From Centropus unirufus (lineage: Eukaryota; Chordata; Aves; Cuculiformes; Centropidae): a stretch of 64,000 nucleotides of DNA. Position numbers and translations under genes: made by a program. The DNA is taken from NCBI GenBank assembly GCA_013397695.1, contig VYZI01000347.1, positions 616,336 to 680,335 on the forward strand. Reading direction: 5' to 3'. Below are positions 26,023 through 39,732 of this stretch, piece after piece; the first letter of the stretch is position 1; the number at the start of each line of letters is the position of its first letter. The notes under the pieces were generated by a model. That model was not told the DNA's origin. It worked only from the letters and a program-made list of their open reading frames with translations, and did no database searches.

Positions 26023-28563
26023 GGTTCTTTTTGGGGAATTGAAGCGATGTTCCTGCCATTCTTTCAATCTGATATTTGTGTCCTCTTCCAGCTACCTTAA
26101 AAATTATTTGTCTGGTTGTGCGTGTGTTTTGGCTTGACAGTGAGCTGAAAAAGAGTGTAGCAAGGTGTGTGTGCTGGTCTGGACGTGGTCAGAATCTTGT
26201 TGGGCTTGCATTTAAAAGGTCAGCCATCTGACTGGAATATCCATTTGGTTTCATTTCTCCTGCAGTGTCACTCACAGCTGCACAGGGAGCTCAGCGTGCA
26301 GCCTTGCCCTACTCTTGTGCTTCCCTGAGCCTCGGGCAGTACCGAACCCCTGGTCTGGGGCTTCTTCACTGTGTCATTGCAATGGGCTCCGTACTCACAA
26401 TGTGTTCCAAGTGCTATCAGGTATTTGGGTGTCTGTGTTGGGGTTCAGAGCTTTGTGGTTGGTTTTACGCTTCATTGCTGCAGGACAGAGAATAGATGAG
26501 CCAGGATAATGGTCAAATTTGTTAATTACTGCTCATTCTGGTCAGTCAGTGATCCATGATTTCCATGTGATGTTGGTTGCATTGGTAACATGTTTAATTA
26601 TTGCAGAACTCCTATAAACAGAGGAATAGAATTGATACCTGTTTAATTCACATGGCATTACTAGATGCTCTACATAGCACACCCATCTCTCAGCAATCTT
26701 TATTAATAAGGCAGTTAATTGCTTCAAGCACCTGTGAGTAGAGAGGAGCCTGAACGCAATTTTTCCAGGACAAAATACTTGCTTCAGTTTCAGTTGAGAG
26801 ATTTTCTGATATCTTTTACTAGAGAAACAGCAGCATCTACAGGCTGGGCAGTCTGCTCCCAAACTGGAGCCCCACTGTAGAGGAGATTCATGTTTGATGG
26901 ATTCCCCTCACAAATGCCAGCTGGTTTCATGGCCAGCTGCCTTGCAGTTGTTGCAAGTATATTTTGTGTATTCCTGCTCTCCCTTTTCTGTAAGAGTAAC
27001 TGCTGGGAGGTGAGGAGGTCCGTGATGTGTAATTTCTGTTACTGGAAATGTTGGAGCCATCAAGCTGTTCTGGTAGAGCCTCAAATCCGTATGGGAGTAA
27101 CACAACTTTCAATCTTCTCTACTCATGAGGTTTGCTGCTTATGTATCATTAATCTTAAGCAGTTTGTTTCTTTCATTCCTTTCTGCTGTTGCAGCCTCAG
27201 CTCCTTGTCCCCTTGCCCCACCTCCCGGTCCCCTGCCATTGTTCCAGGGTGTACAGAAATGAGCCCAGCACTGTGCTTTTCCAGGCTGATTCAGACCCTT
27301 GGGTTTGGCAACAGTTTGTGAGGCTCTGCTCCGGAGATGCTGAGAGCAGTGCCACCTTCATGAGTCCTGTGTGTTGCTATGGTGCTGATACTGAAAACCA
27401 ACAAACATGAGAGGGCAGAGGAGCTTGGGAAAATGGTAGTAGAGCAAAAATGCTTTCTAAAATAGATTTTTATCAAAACATAAACTTCGCATAAATTCAG
27501 CTCTTTACCTCATTCATCACCTTATATGTAACCTGGAATACTGCTGCCTTTGGGACTTATTTGTCAACCTTTTCCTGAACTGCAGGATTCTGAAGGGCAG
27601 GGAGTAAAGTCTTTGCTCTCAGTGTTCTCACCAAACACTGGTAGAGAGAGGAGGGGTTTCCCTTTACTGCCTGTGTGCCATGCCAGTTATTTGTGATGTT
27701 GTACGCTGTGAATTAAACATTATAATTGAGTATATTACAGATAACAGATACTGGATTCGAATGTATTTTCCCATAATTTTGTTTTCCTGTGGAAGGGCTA
27801 CCAGTTAAGGAAGGGAGAGCTGTGTTTAACCTGATGGCAGTCCCATTTTGTACTGTCAAAAGCTATCTTAAAATGAATATCTCTGGGATGCCTGTCACTG
27901 TATTTAGACAGATGCAAAGGTGTGATTTTGTTGGCATTGGTAGCAATTGTTGACCTTGCAGCAGAACAATAAATGTGGGTGCTCTTGATGATGATAAAAC
28001 AGTTCCAGAGGTGGGGACCTGAGCACTCCACTAGCTCTTCTGATCCCTGGTTCTTCACGGTGCTGCTCTGAAGGAACCGGACTGCCCTGATGGTGTCTGG
28101 CGTAGCAGAGACAGCAAGGATATCTGTTAGGAGAAATGCATAACATGAGCAACAAATAAAAGGCAGAGACATTTTAAAAAATGCTACAGAGGCTTTGGAA
28201 TTTGTGAGCAATGGCAATGCTGCATTGCTGGGAAGTTGCTATGGGTACTGATGTTGACAGGCCAAACACGCAGAGGGCAGACCTTAGGGACATGAGTTCC
28301 ATTTAAAATCCTATCGGAATCAGTGTTCTTTAAAACTGCCTGGATGCTTTTGAAAATCATCCCTCAAAAGGATTCTTTGCCTAAGTGCTTTCCAGGTCTA
28401 TCGTGCTGGCAGCACCACTGTGATTTAACCAGTCCTCCTTCTGCTATCGATTACCCAAAAAAAGCATTCCTTTCAAAGACCTGTGAGCTCCCTGGCTTCC
28501 TCTACCAACCGTTTGCTTTGCTGCTCTTGTAGCATGGATCAGCAAGCTACATCCAAGACAGTG

Positions 28564-28902
28564 GGATCAGCAGGACGAGGGAAAGGGTTCTCCCCTTCTG
28601 CTCTGCTCTCCTGAGACTTCACCTGGAGCTCTGTGTTCAGTTCTGGAGTCCTCAGCACAGAAAGGACATGGATCTGTTAGAACGAGTCCAAAGGAGGCAG
28701 CAAAGATGATCTGAGGGCTGGAGAACATCCCATACGAGGACAGGCTGGGAAGCTTGGGGTTGTTCAGGATAGAGAAGTCTGCAGGAAGACCGTATAGCAG
28801 CGTTCCACCACTGAAGGGGAGCCTACAGGAAAGCTAGGGAGGGGCCCTTGATCAGGGATTGCAAGGACAGGATGAAACCCAAACCATTCTATGATTCTAT
28901 GA
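28564..28902 (+). mobile_element. CR1 LINE 3' fragment, sense orientation, with internal deletion
   Basis: One frame reads VQFWSPQHRKDMDLLERVQR, a well-known stretch of the CR1 ORF2 C-terminal region. It is followed by the usual GAACATCCC...AGGACAGGCTGGGAAGCTTG and ends at the tail CCATTCTATGATTCTATGA (28884-28902). Between about 28850 and 28875 the usual middle portion that encodes the FRLDIRKKFF tail is missing, so the copy joins GCAAGGACAGGATG almost directly to the 3' terminus. It is inactive. The left boundary is approximate. Confidence 0.92.
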
Positions 28903-31900
28903 AAGGAAGCATGTATTAAGCAGCTATGTGGCTCCTCCTTCCTTGCCCATTCTTCCCATACTTTCTGCTGGTATGTGTCTTGTTGAGGCAGAGGTTTTGA
29001 TTTTGTGCTCTGAAACATTTACCTTGCTGGCAGAAGAGCATCTGAAGCAGGTAGAAGCTACACTGAGCTGTGTCAAACAGTGCCCTCTGCGTGTCTGCAG
29101 CATCGCAAATATTTAATAAACCTGTTTGTTAATGCATTCCAAACCACACTGGGAGGCTGTGGAGATTCATCAGGACTTAACGCTACCTGTGGTGCTAATG
29201 AATTCGGTTACTGTTGCACACTGAGCCATGCACATAAGCGTGCACTCAATTTTAAAATACATACATAATTTCTGCTTCCTAACAGCAGCGTTGTACTTCA
29301 GGAGAGAACATTTTCAAAGGATTATTCTCCTCCTTGAAGAGATAAATCCTCTTGACTTTCAGTCTTGTGGCTTTCTGTATGCTGGCACATGTTGCAATCA
29401 ACCAGCAGCATATTCTTGTTGGCATCTTTTCATTTGGATAGCAGTGGGCAGCCCAGAATTCATTAAAATCAAACAGCTGAATGCTGGTGGAATATAATGA
29501 GCCTGTGACATGTGGAGGGTTTTTCCCATAGGGCGTGGCATATTGTTTCCATATAAAACTGCATATACATAGAGGGGTTTGGTGGCTGATGACGGTTACG
29601 TGGCAAACTAGGAGGATCGTGTTCTAAAATCTTGTTAATACAGTTAGAGAAAACGAATCGCACTTAGCCTTTGAGAGTTTGTGCAGGAAGGATATATCTA
29701 TGTGATTTTCTATAAGTAAACCCGTTTTACTTTGCCACTGCCTGTGGGCTGACCAAAGCACCATGGCCAAACAAAGGGAGATTTACACCCAGGCCGAAGA
29801 CATAGCAGTAAGAAAGCCAACATTGGTTCCAGCTTGTCATTGTGAGCAAAGGGAGCTCACTCAGCCTGCAAAATTTCCAGGCCATCCCCAAGCCAGTCCA
29901 GCTCAGGATGAGTTTCTCTGCCTTCTTGCTAGAACTCCATTGCCACTTCTCAGCCAGCTGAGAGGAAGAACGTGGCTGAGGAGATACACCTCACTGAAAG
30001 CAGTCCAAGATCCACTATGGGATGCTCTGTCTTCACCAACAGCTCAAATAACCTTAGAGGGCTCTGCATCTTTCAAAGTAAAACCGAAGACAAGTGGTGA
30101 ACATTTCAAATGCATACCTAAATGCCAAGAAATGGGAACTTCCAAAGGTGAGATTGAGCTCAGCCCTTGTGGTGTTTGCCTTGGAGCAAGGGAGCAAGTG
30201 TTGTGCTTTGCTAGTCTGTTCTTCTTTTTGAATGATAAACCTTTAACAATATATTTCACCCTTTTTCCTTCCAATTGAAAGAAAGGAAGAACAAGTCAGA
30301 ATGGGGAGTTTTTACCGCAGGGCTGTGAGGCCGAGGAGCTGTGAAGGAGAAAAGCAAATTCTAAAATGTGCAATGTTCTCTGGAAGAGTTGGAGATTAGG
30401 GATCTTGAGAAGCTGAGTTTTGCCTATGAGGAAGCTAGGATTCAGGAGTATCTGGTTATAATTCCAGAAATAGTGCTTTCATTTTCTAAAATTCTCTAGT
30501 AATTCTTTTGTAGTTGTTATCTCAACATTGTTTGCTCATGATATTTTGCCACCCAGAACACTTTCCTAAAATATTTTCCGTATTTTAGTGGAAGAGTAGA
30601 AGAGAAATACGAATGGATGGCAGTAGTGGAAGTAGCTGAAGGAAGCGAGAGGGGTTTGAAGACACAGTCTGACAGCAGGCTTTCCAATTAAATTGTATAA
30701 ATGCAATAATGTGGCTTACAGGTATGAATAATCCCGAGTGCACTTCAGGAAATGGCAGTGTATCCAACATGATAGGTGAACATGGTTACAAAGCAAGCAT
30801 CTTCTGGTGTTCAGAGTTCATTGTCTTCAAATGAACAAACTCAGCCACAAAAGGTGTTCCGATTTCCAAGCGATGTGTTTTCTTGCTGACCTCCATGTCT
30901 AAAATGTCATGTTGCCTTTTCCTTCATGGAATTTGGTACAGCTACCTGGTGTGAACGCAGATCAAGAGTCATTATCTTGAAGAGGAACATCAGTGTTGTT
31001 TTAATCCCAGAAATGTTGACACCACACAGAAATTTTTCTCTAAAGAAAGAAAGACACCAATAACAAATAAAGAAGAACGTGAGCAAGACCTGGTCAGGCT
31101 TTGGTAATCAAATAAACCAAAAGACTTTTGACAACTGCCTGTAAAATACAATTTTGCTGCTACTTAGCCCACACGGTAGCTGAAATGGAAAATTCTGCAG
31201 AGCTGAATGGTAGCACTCAGTGAACTGGCATTTGTGCTCGGTTTTCCAGTGGTTTGGCGGTATTAATAATGCAGCAGCAGGACAGGATATCCTTCAGCTA
31301 AGTTGGTATGAAAAACGGTCTGTATTAGCTTTACAGTGAACTCAGAACTAGGTATTCTTACTCATCGGAAAAAAGGGTTGGGAAGCAAGTTGCACATTTG
31401 AAAATGTTTGGTGAATTTTGGAGAGGTTCTAAATACGACTACTATCAAAAGCTCTTTTTTTAGCATAGCATAGGGATAAAGTATCTTTCTCAGGCTGTTA
31501 TTGAAATTCATAAGATGTTATTTTCAGCTGTGTTTATTATACAAAAGAATGTTCAGAATTGGATAAGTACACTGGGGAGCCTGGTTAAATAGGAATAAAC
31601 CAAAGGAGTTACTTAAAATTACAAGAGAAACAAAATGCTGACATAGAAGTGATAAATTGTTCTTTCTCTTGTGTTTCCATAATAGGCTCCTTTGGTCAAA
31701 CCCAAAGAGCAGTAACCAATGTATTTGAGTCTTTATGGGCAGTTGGAGATCACAAATGTTCTAATTTATCAACCAAGGTAAAATGAGATGGAAGCAATCT
31801 CATCTGGAGGAGCCGATGCTTACTGGCAGAACTTTGGAGCTGAGAGTGATTATCTAGGAGCCATCAGATGCCATTGTTGATGTTCATAAGCAGACAGACG

Positions 31901-34900
31901 TGGAAGCAGCGTGCCCAGTTGTCACCACAGGACACTTGTATTCGCCAGAACAGGCAGATCAATCCAGCCTTCAAAACAGAGCACAAAGCCCTGCTGAAAT
32001 GAAAATGACCCTCTGGAAACCTGCAGCAATTCTGGAATTCACTGCTTTTGCTGGTGAAACCCACTCTGAGTTGTGTGGTCAGATTTTAGCCCGGTGCCCA
32101 TCTCCACCTTTATCAGTCAGTACTATCTTTCATGTGAATCACTGTGCATACTGTTGCACAGTGGCTCAAGAACATTCAAATCCTTAGTCTTTTCCATAAA
32201 TTTGACTAGAACATTGTCAGGATTTCTGTCAGGGATCTCCTCTCTGCAGTACGCGCTCCAAATACATATTCATGTCATCCTTCTTCACTGCGTTGTTGTG
32301 CTTCTCTCCTCTGCATGTCCTGATGCCTCAGACAGGCCTGGAAGAGTACCATAAGTGACCTCACCAGTTCTGCAGAAGACAGTTAATTCATGGATTTTCC
32401 TTCTGTCTTATGCCACATGTCCTTGTTTCTGTCTTCAGGTGAGAGCAGAGAAAGGAAACTGGCAGCTCTGAGGTTCAAGAGAATTAAGAAAACTCGAGCC
32501 GTCCTGATTTTGTCTTTTGTTTTTCTTTCTGCTTTATGTGTACTTTTCACCATCCTTCCTTTGGCACTGACTTCACTTGTTATCTCTGTCTTATGCCTAG
32601 CTTTTTGTCCTTTTGAAAGAAGCTAAAACTTGGATAGGTCCTTTTCTCAACCACACAGGTTTGCCAGCTTCCTCGGCAAAGTCTCTCCATATTAGCAGCT
32701 TGTCAGAAGGGCCCTCCTGGAGCCTTTGTGAGGTTTCTGCTCACAAAGGTGTGCCTCTACCAGCCTGCCTGTGCCAATGTCTGACGCTGCCCCAGGAAGA
32801 TTCTGTTTGAATCCAGGGTACGATGGATCAGATTTCTTGCCACACAGTGGACACTTGTGATAGTATCATTTCCAACTCACCCTTACTGAGAGCTTCCTTA
32901 TCCAGATGCTCTGCATAGCAGTTTACTATTGTATCAGATACATTTGGTTCCTTTTCTTACCCTGTCATTGCCAAGATGCCCCCCATACATGACATTGGCA
33001 GTGAAATTCAGTTAGTAGGAATGCCCCTAAGGTTGGTTGGGTTCAGTAGTTTCCCTTTGTTTACCAGCAGGGGCTGGTCGTGGTTTCACAGCAGAGATGC
33101 CTTTGGATTGCTGTGCTCTGCTTTATAAACAATAAGAAGAATAAGGTTCCCTCTGCCAAACTTGTGTTCTGGATAACAGCCGGCCAGCTGCTGGCTCTCC
33201 AAGGAATTTGCTTGGGGGAGGAGGGGGAGGTTATGTGCTGAATGATCATATCTATCAGATGTTGAGGCAGATCCTCGCTGGGCGAGGCTGCCGGAGGATG
33301 TGTGAGTACAGCTTGGTGAGGGGCAGGAAGGTCTGCACCAGAGCCTTGGATGGGATGCTGGGCAGAGCACGGAGACCTGGGGTAAAGGGCCTGGCTGTAG
33401 CACTTCCAGAAGTTTTTGTCTGGCCTTGAAAATAAATGGATGTAACACCACATCTGGATAGGAAGAATGAATAAGCCTCTGAAACTCTGCTATCAAACAG
33501 GCAGCAGGTAGTCATCTTGCTGACCAAAGGTGAAATTTGGTCCAAAGGGTCTAGCCTTAGAGCAGCAGATGAGAACTTAATCCCAGAACTGCAAGCTATT
33601 TTTAAGTACAAAACCTTAATAAAGAGGGAAAAGGCTATCAAACCTGTGCCTCAGTGCTGCTCAGTCTTAGAGTACTGTTGGAACAGAAACACCTTGCAGG
33701 TTTATGGGGGATTAATGTAACACCTCTGTCTTATTTCATCACAAGGTGGGAGTTCCTTTGCAGGCATTCGGTGCCAGGTTGGGTTAAGGTAACTATAAGT
33801 GTCTTTTGGCCATCAGATCTCCTGACAGAATCCCTCAGTTGTTCAAGTTGGTAGAAAATCTGGTACAGATAAAACTGGAAAAGGTGGTTGGATGTGTTGG
33901 TGCACAAGATGACAAGTTGTTGAATGTTTATATTCAAGAATGTTGAAAACCCAGTGTTTCAAATAGATATCGATGTGTTTATTATAAATCTCAGCGAGTT
34001 CTCCTCTGTGCAGCTGCCCTGTGTGCCAGTGAGTAGGGATAGGTAGTTTGCCTTTGAGAAGGGGCAGTGTAAGGGAGGTGAGAGAACTCTGCGTTGCGTG
34101 CCTGTTTACCGCAGTGAGCCAGGCGGTCTGTGGGGTGTCTGCAGTAACTGCAGTGTGCAACCCCCCTCAAGCATAAAACCTCAGCAGAAAATATCAAAGC
34201 ACTGAGGAGGTGAAGGCGAGTGGGAAACTGCTGCTGTCTGCTGAGTGGAAACTTGATGTTAAATAAGATCATCTTATGTTTCACTGTTTGAAACACAGTA
34301 CGAGCTCCAGGAACTAATTATCTGGCAGTGAATGATGACATGGAAACATATGAAATATACATAGAGAGCTAACCATGAATACTTGATACATGCAAAAGAA
34401 GAGTCTGGTTAATTTTTATGTAAATTAAGCAACATTGAAAGTGGTGATACAATAAGCAACAACACTGTTTTGTGTTTGAATAGAACAAAGCAGCAAATTC
34501 ACGCTTGAAACAGAGCCTTTCTTCTTAAATTATCTTCTCCTGGGTAGATACTTTAATGTTTGCTTTATTCACAGTGAAAATGTGGTCTCCGTGGGAATTG
34601 TCTTGTCCAGAAACAAACACACAAGTCGTCTTTTCAAAGTTGATTGAATTCTCTGGTGGGTGTCATATCTATGCTATTGCTTTTAATGTTTAAAGGGTCT
34701 CGTGCTGAATCAGCATGATAAGCAGGCACAGGTCATGTCAAGATTGAGAAAGTGCTAGTTTATCCCCAAAACTTTGTAGAAGTGGTAAAAAGGGGTGCTA
34801 TCTACCAGGAAGGTACGACTGTCAGGGGAGGATTGGCCTGGCAGAGGGGGATGCTCCCACGTGCAGACTCAGCCTCACCATGCCATTTCCCTGGGACAAC

Positions 34901-37635
34901 AGCTCCATTACGAATCAAGCCCGTTATCCGGGCAGGAAGGTTGACCAAGTGGATAAGAACTGAGGAGGAGTGATGAGAAGGAAAAATCTGAACAAGGCGT
35001 ATATTTCTTTGGCCTTCGTTTGTTCAATAGATGGCAATAGTTATCCTGACTCTTCACACGTGGCTCATTTATGCTGCTTATATTCCTCTATTTCAGAAAT
35101 ACCCGTGGATATGTAGAAAGTTCAGCTGGAGACTGTGTATAGAGCTTTCAGAACTCTCTTGGAGCTGTTAGGCCTTGCGGTATTAAAGCAATTATTAAGT
35201 GCATATTAATATGTACAGGTAATCAAACTCCAGAAACTGCTAAGGAGCAGCTGCCTTTGGGACATGTGGGAGCTAAGTGAATAGGCATTCAATTCTGAAA
35301 TACAAAGCATTTAGATCATTGAGTGTCAAATTGTTTTGTGATAGAGGATTCAACCTGGAGCTGCAAATACAGGGCTGCTTTGTCACTTACTGTGGGATGT
35401 GATCAGCTGAGCCACTGTGCGGGTTCCCTAATCTGTGGTGGAATGCACCGCCAGAGGCAGGCAGAGGACAACTGTTTGTCCCTATGTTACACAGTGCTGT
35501 GTGTTGGGAAGCTCTGAGTATCCTTGGAATGGCTGAGGACGCGTGTTCGTGTTCAGGATCATTTAAAACAATTAAAAGCATTGACTGAGTCCATGTTATA
35601 ATGCCCCAAATAGGACCATGCTCTTACTGCAGACAGTTGACATGGGCAGAGTCTGTAGAAGAGGCTTTAACACTTGAGCTGCCAGTCAAAATGACAAAAT
35701 CTTGATATTTTCCTTAGCTTGTTTCCAAATCTACAACTTCCCCATGAAGTTCAAGTCTAAAACAAATTCATAATTTTGGTTTATAGATGTCTGAAGAGCA
35801 GAAACAGCAAAATTAAGAGTGAGTTGGCTTTATAGTTGCTAATGGGCACTGTTTTTGTAAATGGGAGGCTCTAAGACCTGGTCACAGACACTAAAAATGT
35901 GGGTCTTCTCTCACAGATCATCTTCGATGCCAAACCGAGTTTGGGAAGACCTAATGTGACTTAAAGGGCGAGGCCAGATTTCTTTATCACCTTTCAGCAT
36001 CCAGCGTCATTACATCTGAAAGGATAGTTTTACTCCATTTGCTAGGGAATCGGTAGTTTTATTTGGATGACACCACCAACAAACAAAATTTTAAAGAGAG
36101 GGAAAAAAACCATTATCACCCTTGAAAAATTTGGCTCTTAGAAGTCAGCGCACATCACAAAGCTGTGTGTGGAGTCAGTTTGGCTTTCCTACATGTATAC
36201 ATGAGACGCATTGGTCTGTAGCTAAATGATTGCCTGCCTTTCTCCCCACACACTCATCTTCTGCCTCATTGAGCACTCGCTGAAGGAGCAGCTTTTAAAT
36301 ATTTTGTTTTCTCCTCGTCCTCAGTGTGTGGCCCCCAGGCGTATGCGCTGCACTCTGGAACTCTTCTCTGAAATGGCATTTTCATGTCAGCATCTCTGCT
36401 GCTCACTGCTCCTCTAGGGTGCTTCCTGATCCTGAAGGAATTCATTTTCACTATGTCTGTATTTGTCTTGTGCAGGTAGGAAACTGAAGCACAGCAAGAC
36501 CAAGGTCAGGGCTGCTGCCTGGTTTTGAACACCTACAGGTGTGTTTTTCAGCCGCAGCACTTTCCATGAGGCTCAGGTGCTCAGCAACACTGTAGAACTG
36601 ACCCTAAAAACTTCCCATCAGCCAAACCAGAAGTAGAGAAATTAGAACCTGTTTATGAAATACGCAGCAATAGCATCCAGTCCTCCTGGGGTTTGTTCAG
36701 CATGAAGGTTCCTTTGAGACTCAGATCCCTGAAGTTGAACTTGTCCCGTTTCCTCTCCTCTCTCCCGGCGTTGTTCTTTGCAGACCCTTCTGGTCCTGCA
36801 GTGAATGAAGCAAAGCTCCTGCACTCGCCGTCCTGATTTCACTGCAAGTTCAGGCCCGGGGCAGAGCAGTATATCACCAGGAACTGCAGATAATATCCAC
36901 TGTAAAGACAGGAGCCTCAGATGTGGCTTTTCCTACATCTGTGTACTGAACTTTACAACCTCGTGTTTTTTACTGCTGGTGTATGTTATGTTATATTATT
37001 ATAAATGTTTTTAAACACTAAATCCACAGCTGATCATACAACAGATAATGTCACCATCCCTCCCCAGGCTGCCTTTCTGTGATGGTTGCCAGATTCCGTC
37101 CCAGAGCTGCTGAGTACTTGTCCCCTTTGCATGTGAATCAGGCAGTTTCCTTCCCCATACTGCACGGCTGGTCGCATGCAAGGGCAACAAGGGGATGTGG
37201 TGTGGTCTTGTACACCCAGGAAACTGCATGAACTGGAGGCTGGAAGGTGAGAATACTCGATAAGGACACATTCTCATTAAATTTTGGCTATAAACCCTAT
37301 AAAATGTTTGCTGAGCGTGTGCAAAATTAAGATACTTCAAAGGCTTGTTGCTGTTGGCCAAATTTGGGATGTTTTTTTGGAAGCTGGCAAAAGGCATGTT
37401 ACTGACACAAATACCACCTCCTGCCAAATTCCAAGTCCCAGTTCCAAGGCTGGGGGGTGCTAGTCCTTTCCAAAGAAGAAACCGTCTGAAATATTTTTTG
37501 TGACTTTTTTAAGCAACAAAAACATTTTTTCCATATCCTCAGCCCTTGCAATAAGATGAGTTGCTTTAGATGAGATTGTGGTGCTCCTTCTTGCCTTCAA
37601 CAAAAAAGGAATCTGAGGGTACAAGAGCCTGGAAA
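28903..37635. other. Non-coding stretch of the long intron
   Basis: No repeat family or known gene was recognised. Notable contents are a repeat-poor block with ATTA motifs at about 29130-29520, an ATG-initiated 171-codon frame at 29763-30278 (see findings) and a G+C-rich patch at about 33180-33430 where several frames stay open at once. The remainder is unremarkable A+T-rich intronic sequence. Confidence 0.6.
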
Positions 37636-37665
37636 TTTAAACCACTTCACTCCAAGTGGTTTAAA
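37636..37665. repeat. 12-bp perfect hairpin, 6-nt loop
   Basis: Arms TTTAAACCACTT (37636-37647) and AAGTGGTTTAAA (37654-37665) are perfect reverse complements around CACTCC. A weaker outer pairing of GTACA (37619-37623) with TGTAC (37671-37675) could extend it, leaving unpaired bulges. The arms contain the TTTAAA palindrome and an ACCACTT/AAGTGGT element, the latter resembling an NKX2-type core CACTT/AAGTG (motif resemblance only). Confidence 0.9.
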
Positions 37666-39732
37666 CTTGATGTACATAGTAATTACAGTAGGGTCTTGTA
37701 ATGAAAGAGCTGGGAAACCATAATGTGGAGGTACTAAGCCTGCTTTATAGTAGTAGAAATTGGCTGCTGTCGTCTGAGTTGTTTCATACTAGAGTAAAAA
37801 TGGTGTTCAGGAGCTTTATTTTTAGGCCAAGTAACCCAATGTGGACTGGACAACTTGTCCTGCTTTGATTTTGCTGGATCAGGAGTACGTATGATATGTT
37901 GGCATTGCCCTGTGCAGACTCAATCCGGCCATCTATGGCTCGTTCATTAGGATATCCTCTTGCATTGTGAAATGTCTTTTCCTGAAAAGAATGCGAAGAA
38001 TGTTGTTACTAATAACGTTTCACCCTCTGTGGGTAAAGTTGCTCTGCTCCCTTCCAAGATGAATGCAGCTCTCCTTGACTTTCATGAGAACGTGCTGCTT
38101 CTCTGCCGGCCTGCTGATCCAAAGCTGGATCCTCAGCTGGATGCATAAGTTTAGCTCTGTCGGAATCTGTACAGATTTGCTGCTATGCATCCACTGAAGT
38201 ATTTGTGCTTCTCTTCACTAGAACCTTTGGGTTCACACTTGGAAGTTCAGGGTTTTGTTTCCTGGCTGAACTTCAGTGCAAATAACCGGGAAGTGGCTCT
38301 TGAGTTGCTTTGCTTCTCAACAAGCTGCACAGCTGGGGTGGACGGGATGGAGGGATTACTGATCCACACAAAAGCTTTGTAACCAGCCATGCAGTTTAAT
38401 GTGTGCGTAAACCAGTAACTGCCACCTGGGAAAGATACAGGAAAAGGATTGGTTTTCAATGGGAGAGTTTTTTTTCTATGATTCACACTCTGGCCTGCAA
38501 ATCCCTGTGTCATAACAGGGTTCATGGTGGGAAGGAGTGAGCTCACAACGCCAAAGGTGGCAGCCAGGGAGGTGGGCGAAGCTGCTTTAATTTTAATAGG
38601 TACGGACAAAGCTGGCTCAAGTGCTGCAGCTGAACCCAGAGCAGCAGGGCAGTCAGACTGGTTGGAGAAAGAAAAGAATTGATCCTTACAGATAGAAATA
38701 GCCACGCAACAGGTTTGATGTATCTGAGAACAAAACAGTATTGAATTGTTTGGTTTCTGTGGGAGGTGGACATCTGACGGGTCCAGGTCTCCTTTCACTC
38801 GCTCGTTCATCGGCTGCAAAGTGAATCGGTGACTCTGGCCCATGAGCCGAGTTCTGGGACACTGCTCGTCCTTTCTGTAGTGACAACATCTGAAATGTGG
38901 TGTTTGTTGTCTTCTCCTGACTAGGAGCACAGGCTGCTGAGAATTTAGTGGTTTCTTTGTATTGATTGAGGGAAAAACATTAATTCATTAGAAGTCAACT
39001 TCAATATTAGGTGTCAGGTGTTGATATTTTAAAATTGCTTGTGTCTTGTTGGTACAATTCATTATAAATATTTAAGAAAGAACAGTTAAACATTTTTCTT
39101 CGGTAAAATTCTTCTATGTTTGGGTGAGGGAGTAAAGCTTAAATGCAATATACTGAGTATAAAATGAACTCAGTAAAGTACTGGTAATCTCCTTTTCCAG
39201 ATTAGTCTCTTTGCAAATGAATGTATTGGTACTACTAAAATAGAAACTATATTTACCAGCATTTATAAAGCCTCATCTCTTGTTTTTGGGTTTTGCATGC
39301 TCTTTCATATACAAATATTACAGACATTGTATGATTTAATTCCTGTTTTGCTTCTTAAACAACAAGATTCAGGACAAAAGACACCAAATTGTTCCTTTGA
39401 GTGTGGCTGTTCTCCTTTATTTAAAACTACAGAACTTGACATTAATAAGCCAGCAGTAGCTTCTGTGTTGTAATGACCATAAGAAAGAAATGGTTTGACA
39501 AAGCTGTGATGTGGTTTATGTCCCACTGTAGGTCCTGCCAGACAAGATCATTCCAAAGTGTTAGATGCCCTCCTCACTCCAGACAAACAGACAGGACCCT
39601 GAGTCGGAGCAACGTCTTGTACGTTAATGAGACGTTTGGTAGCCCTATCAGCAGTTGAGTTTTAGTGATGTTTCTGCCAGAGATTATGCAGTGACAACTC
39701 AGTGAAAGGAGCTCTGGAAGCTGAATCTTTGG

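Noticed and set aside
34752..34800. Frame reading VYPQNFVEVV, resembling the YPQN of the next LCLAT1 exon
   Set aside because: Only YPQN matches. The expected surrounding residues (NYLDAVHD before, PQTE after) and splice sites are absent, so it is coincidence.
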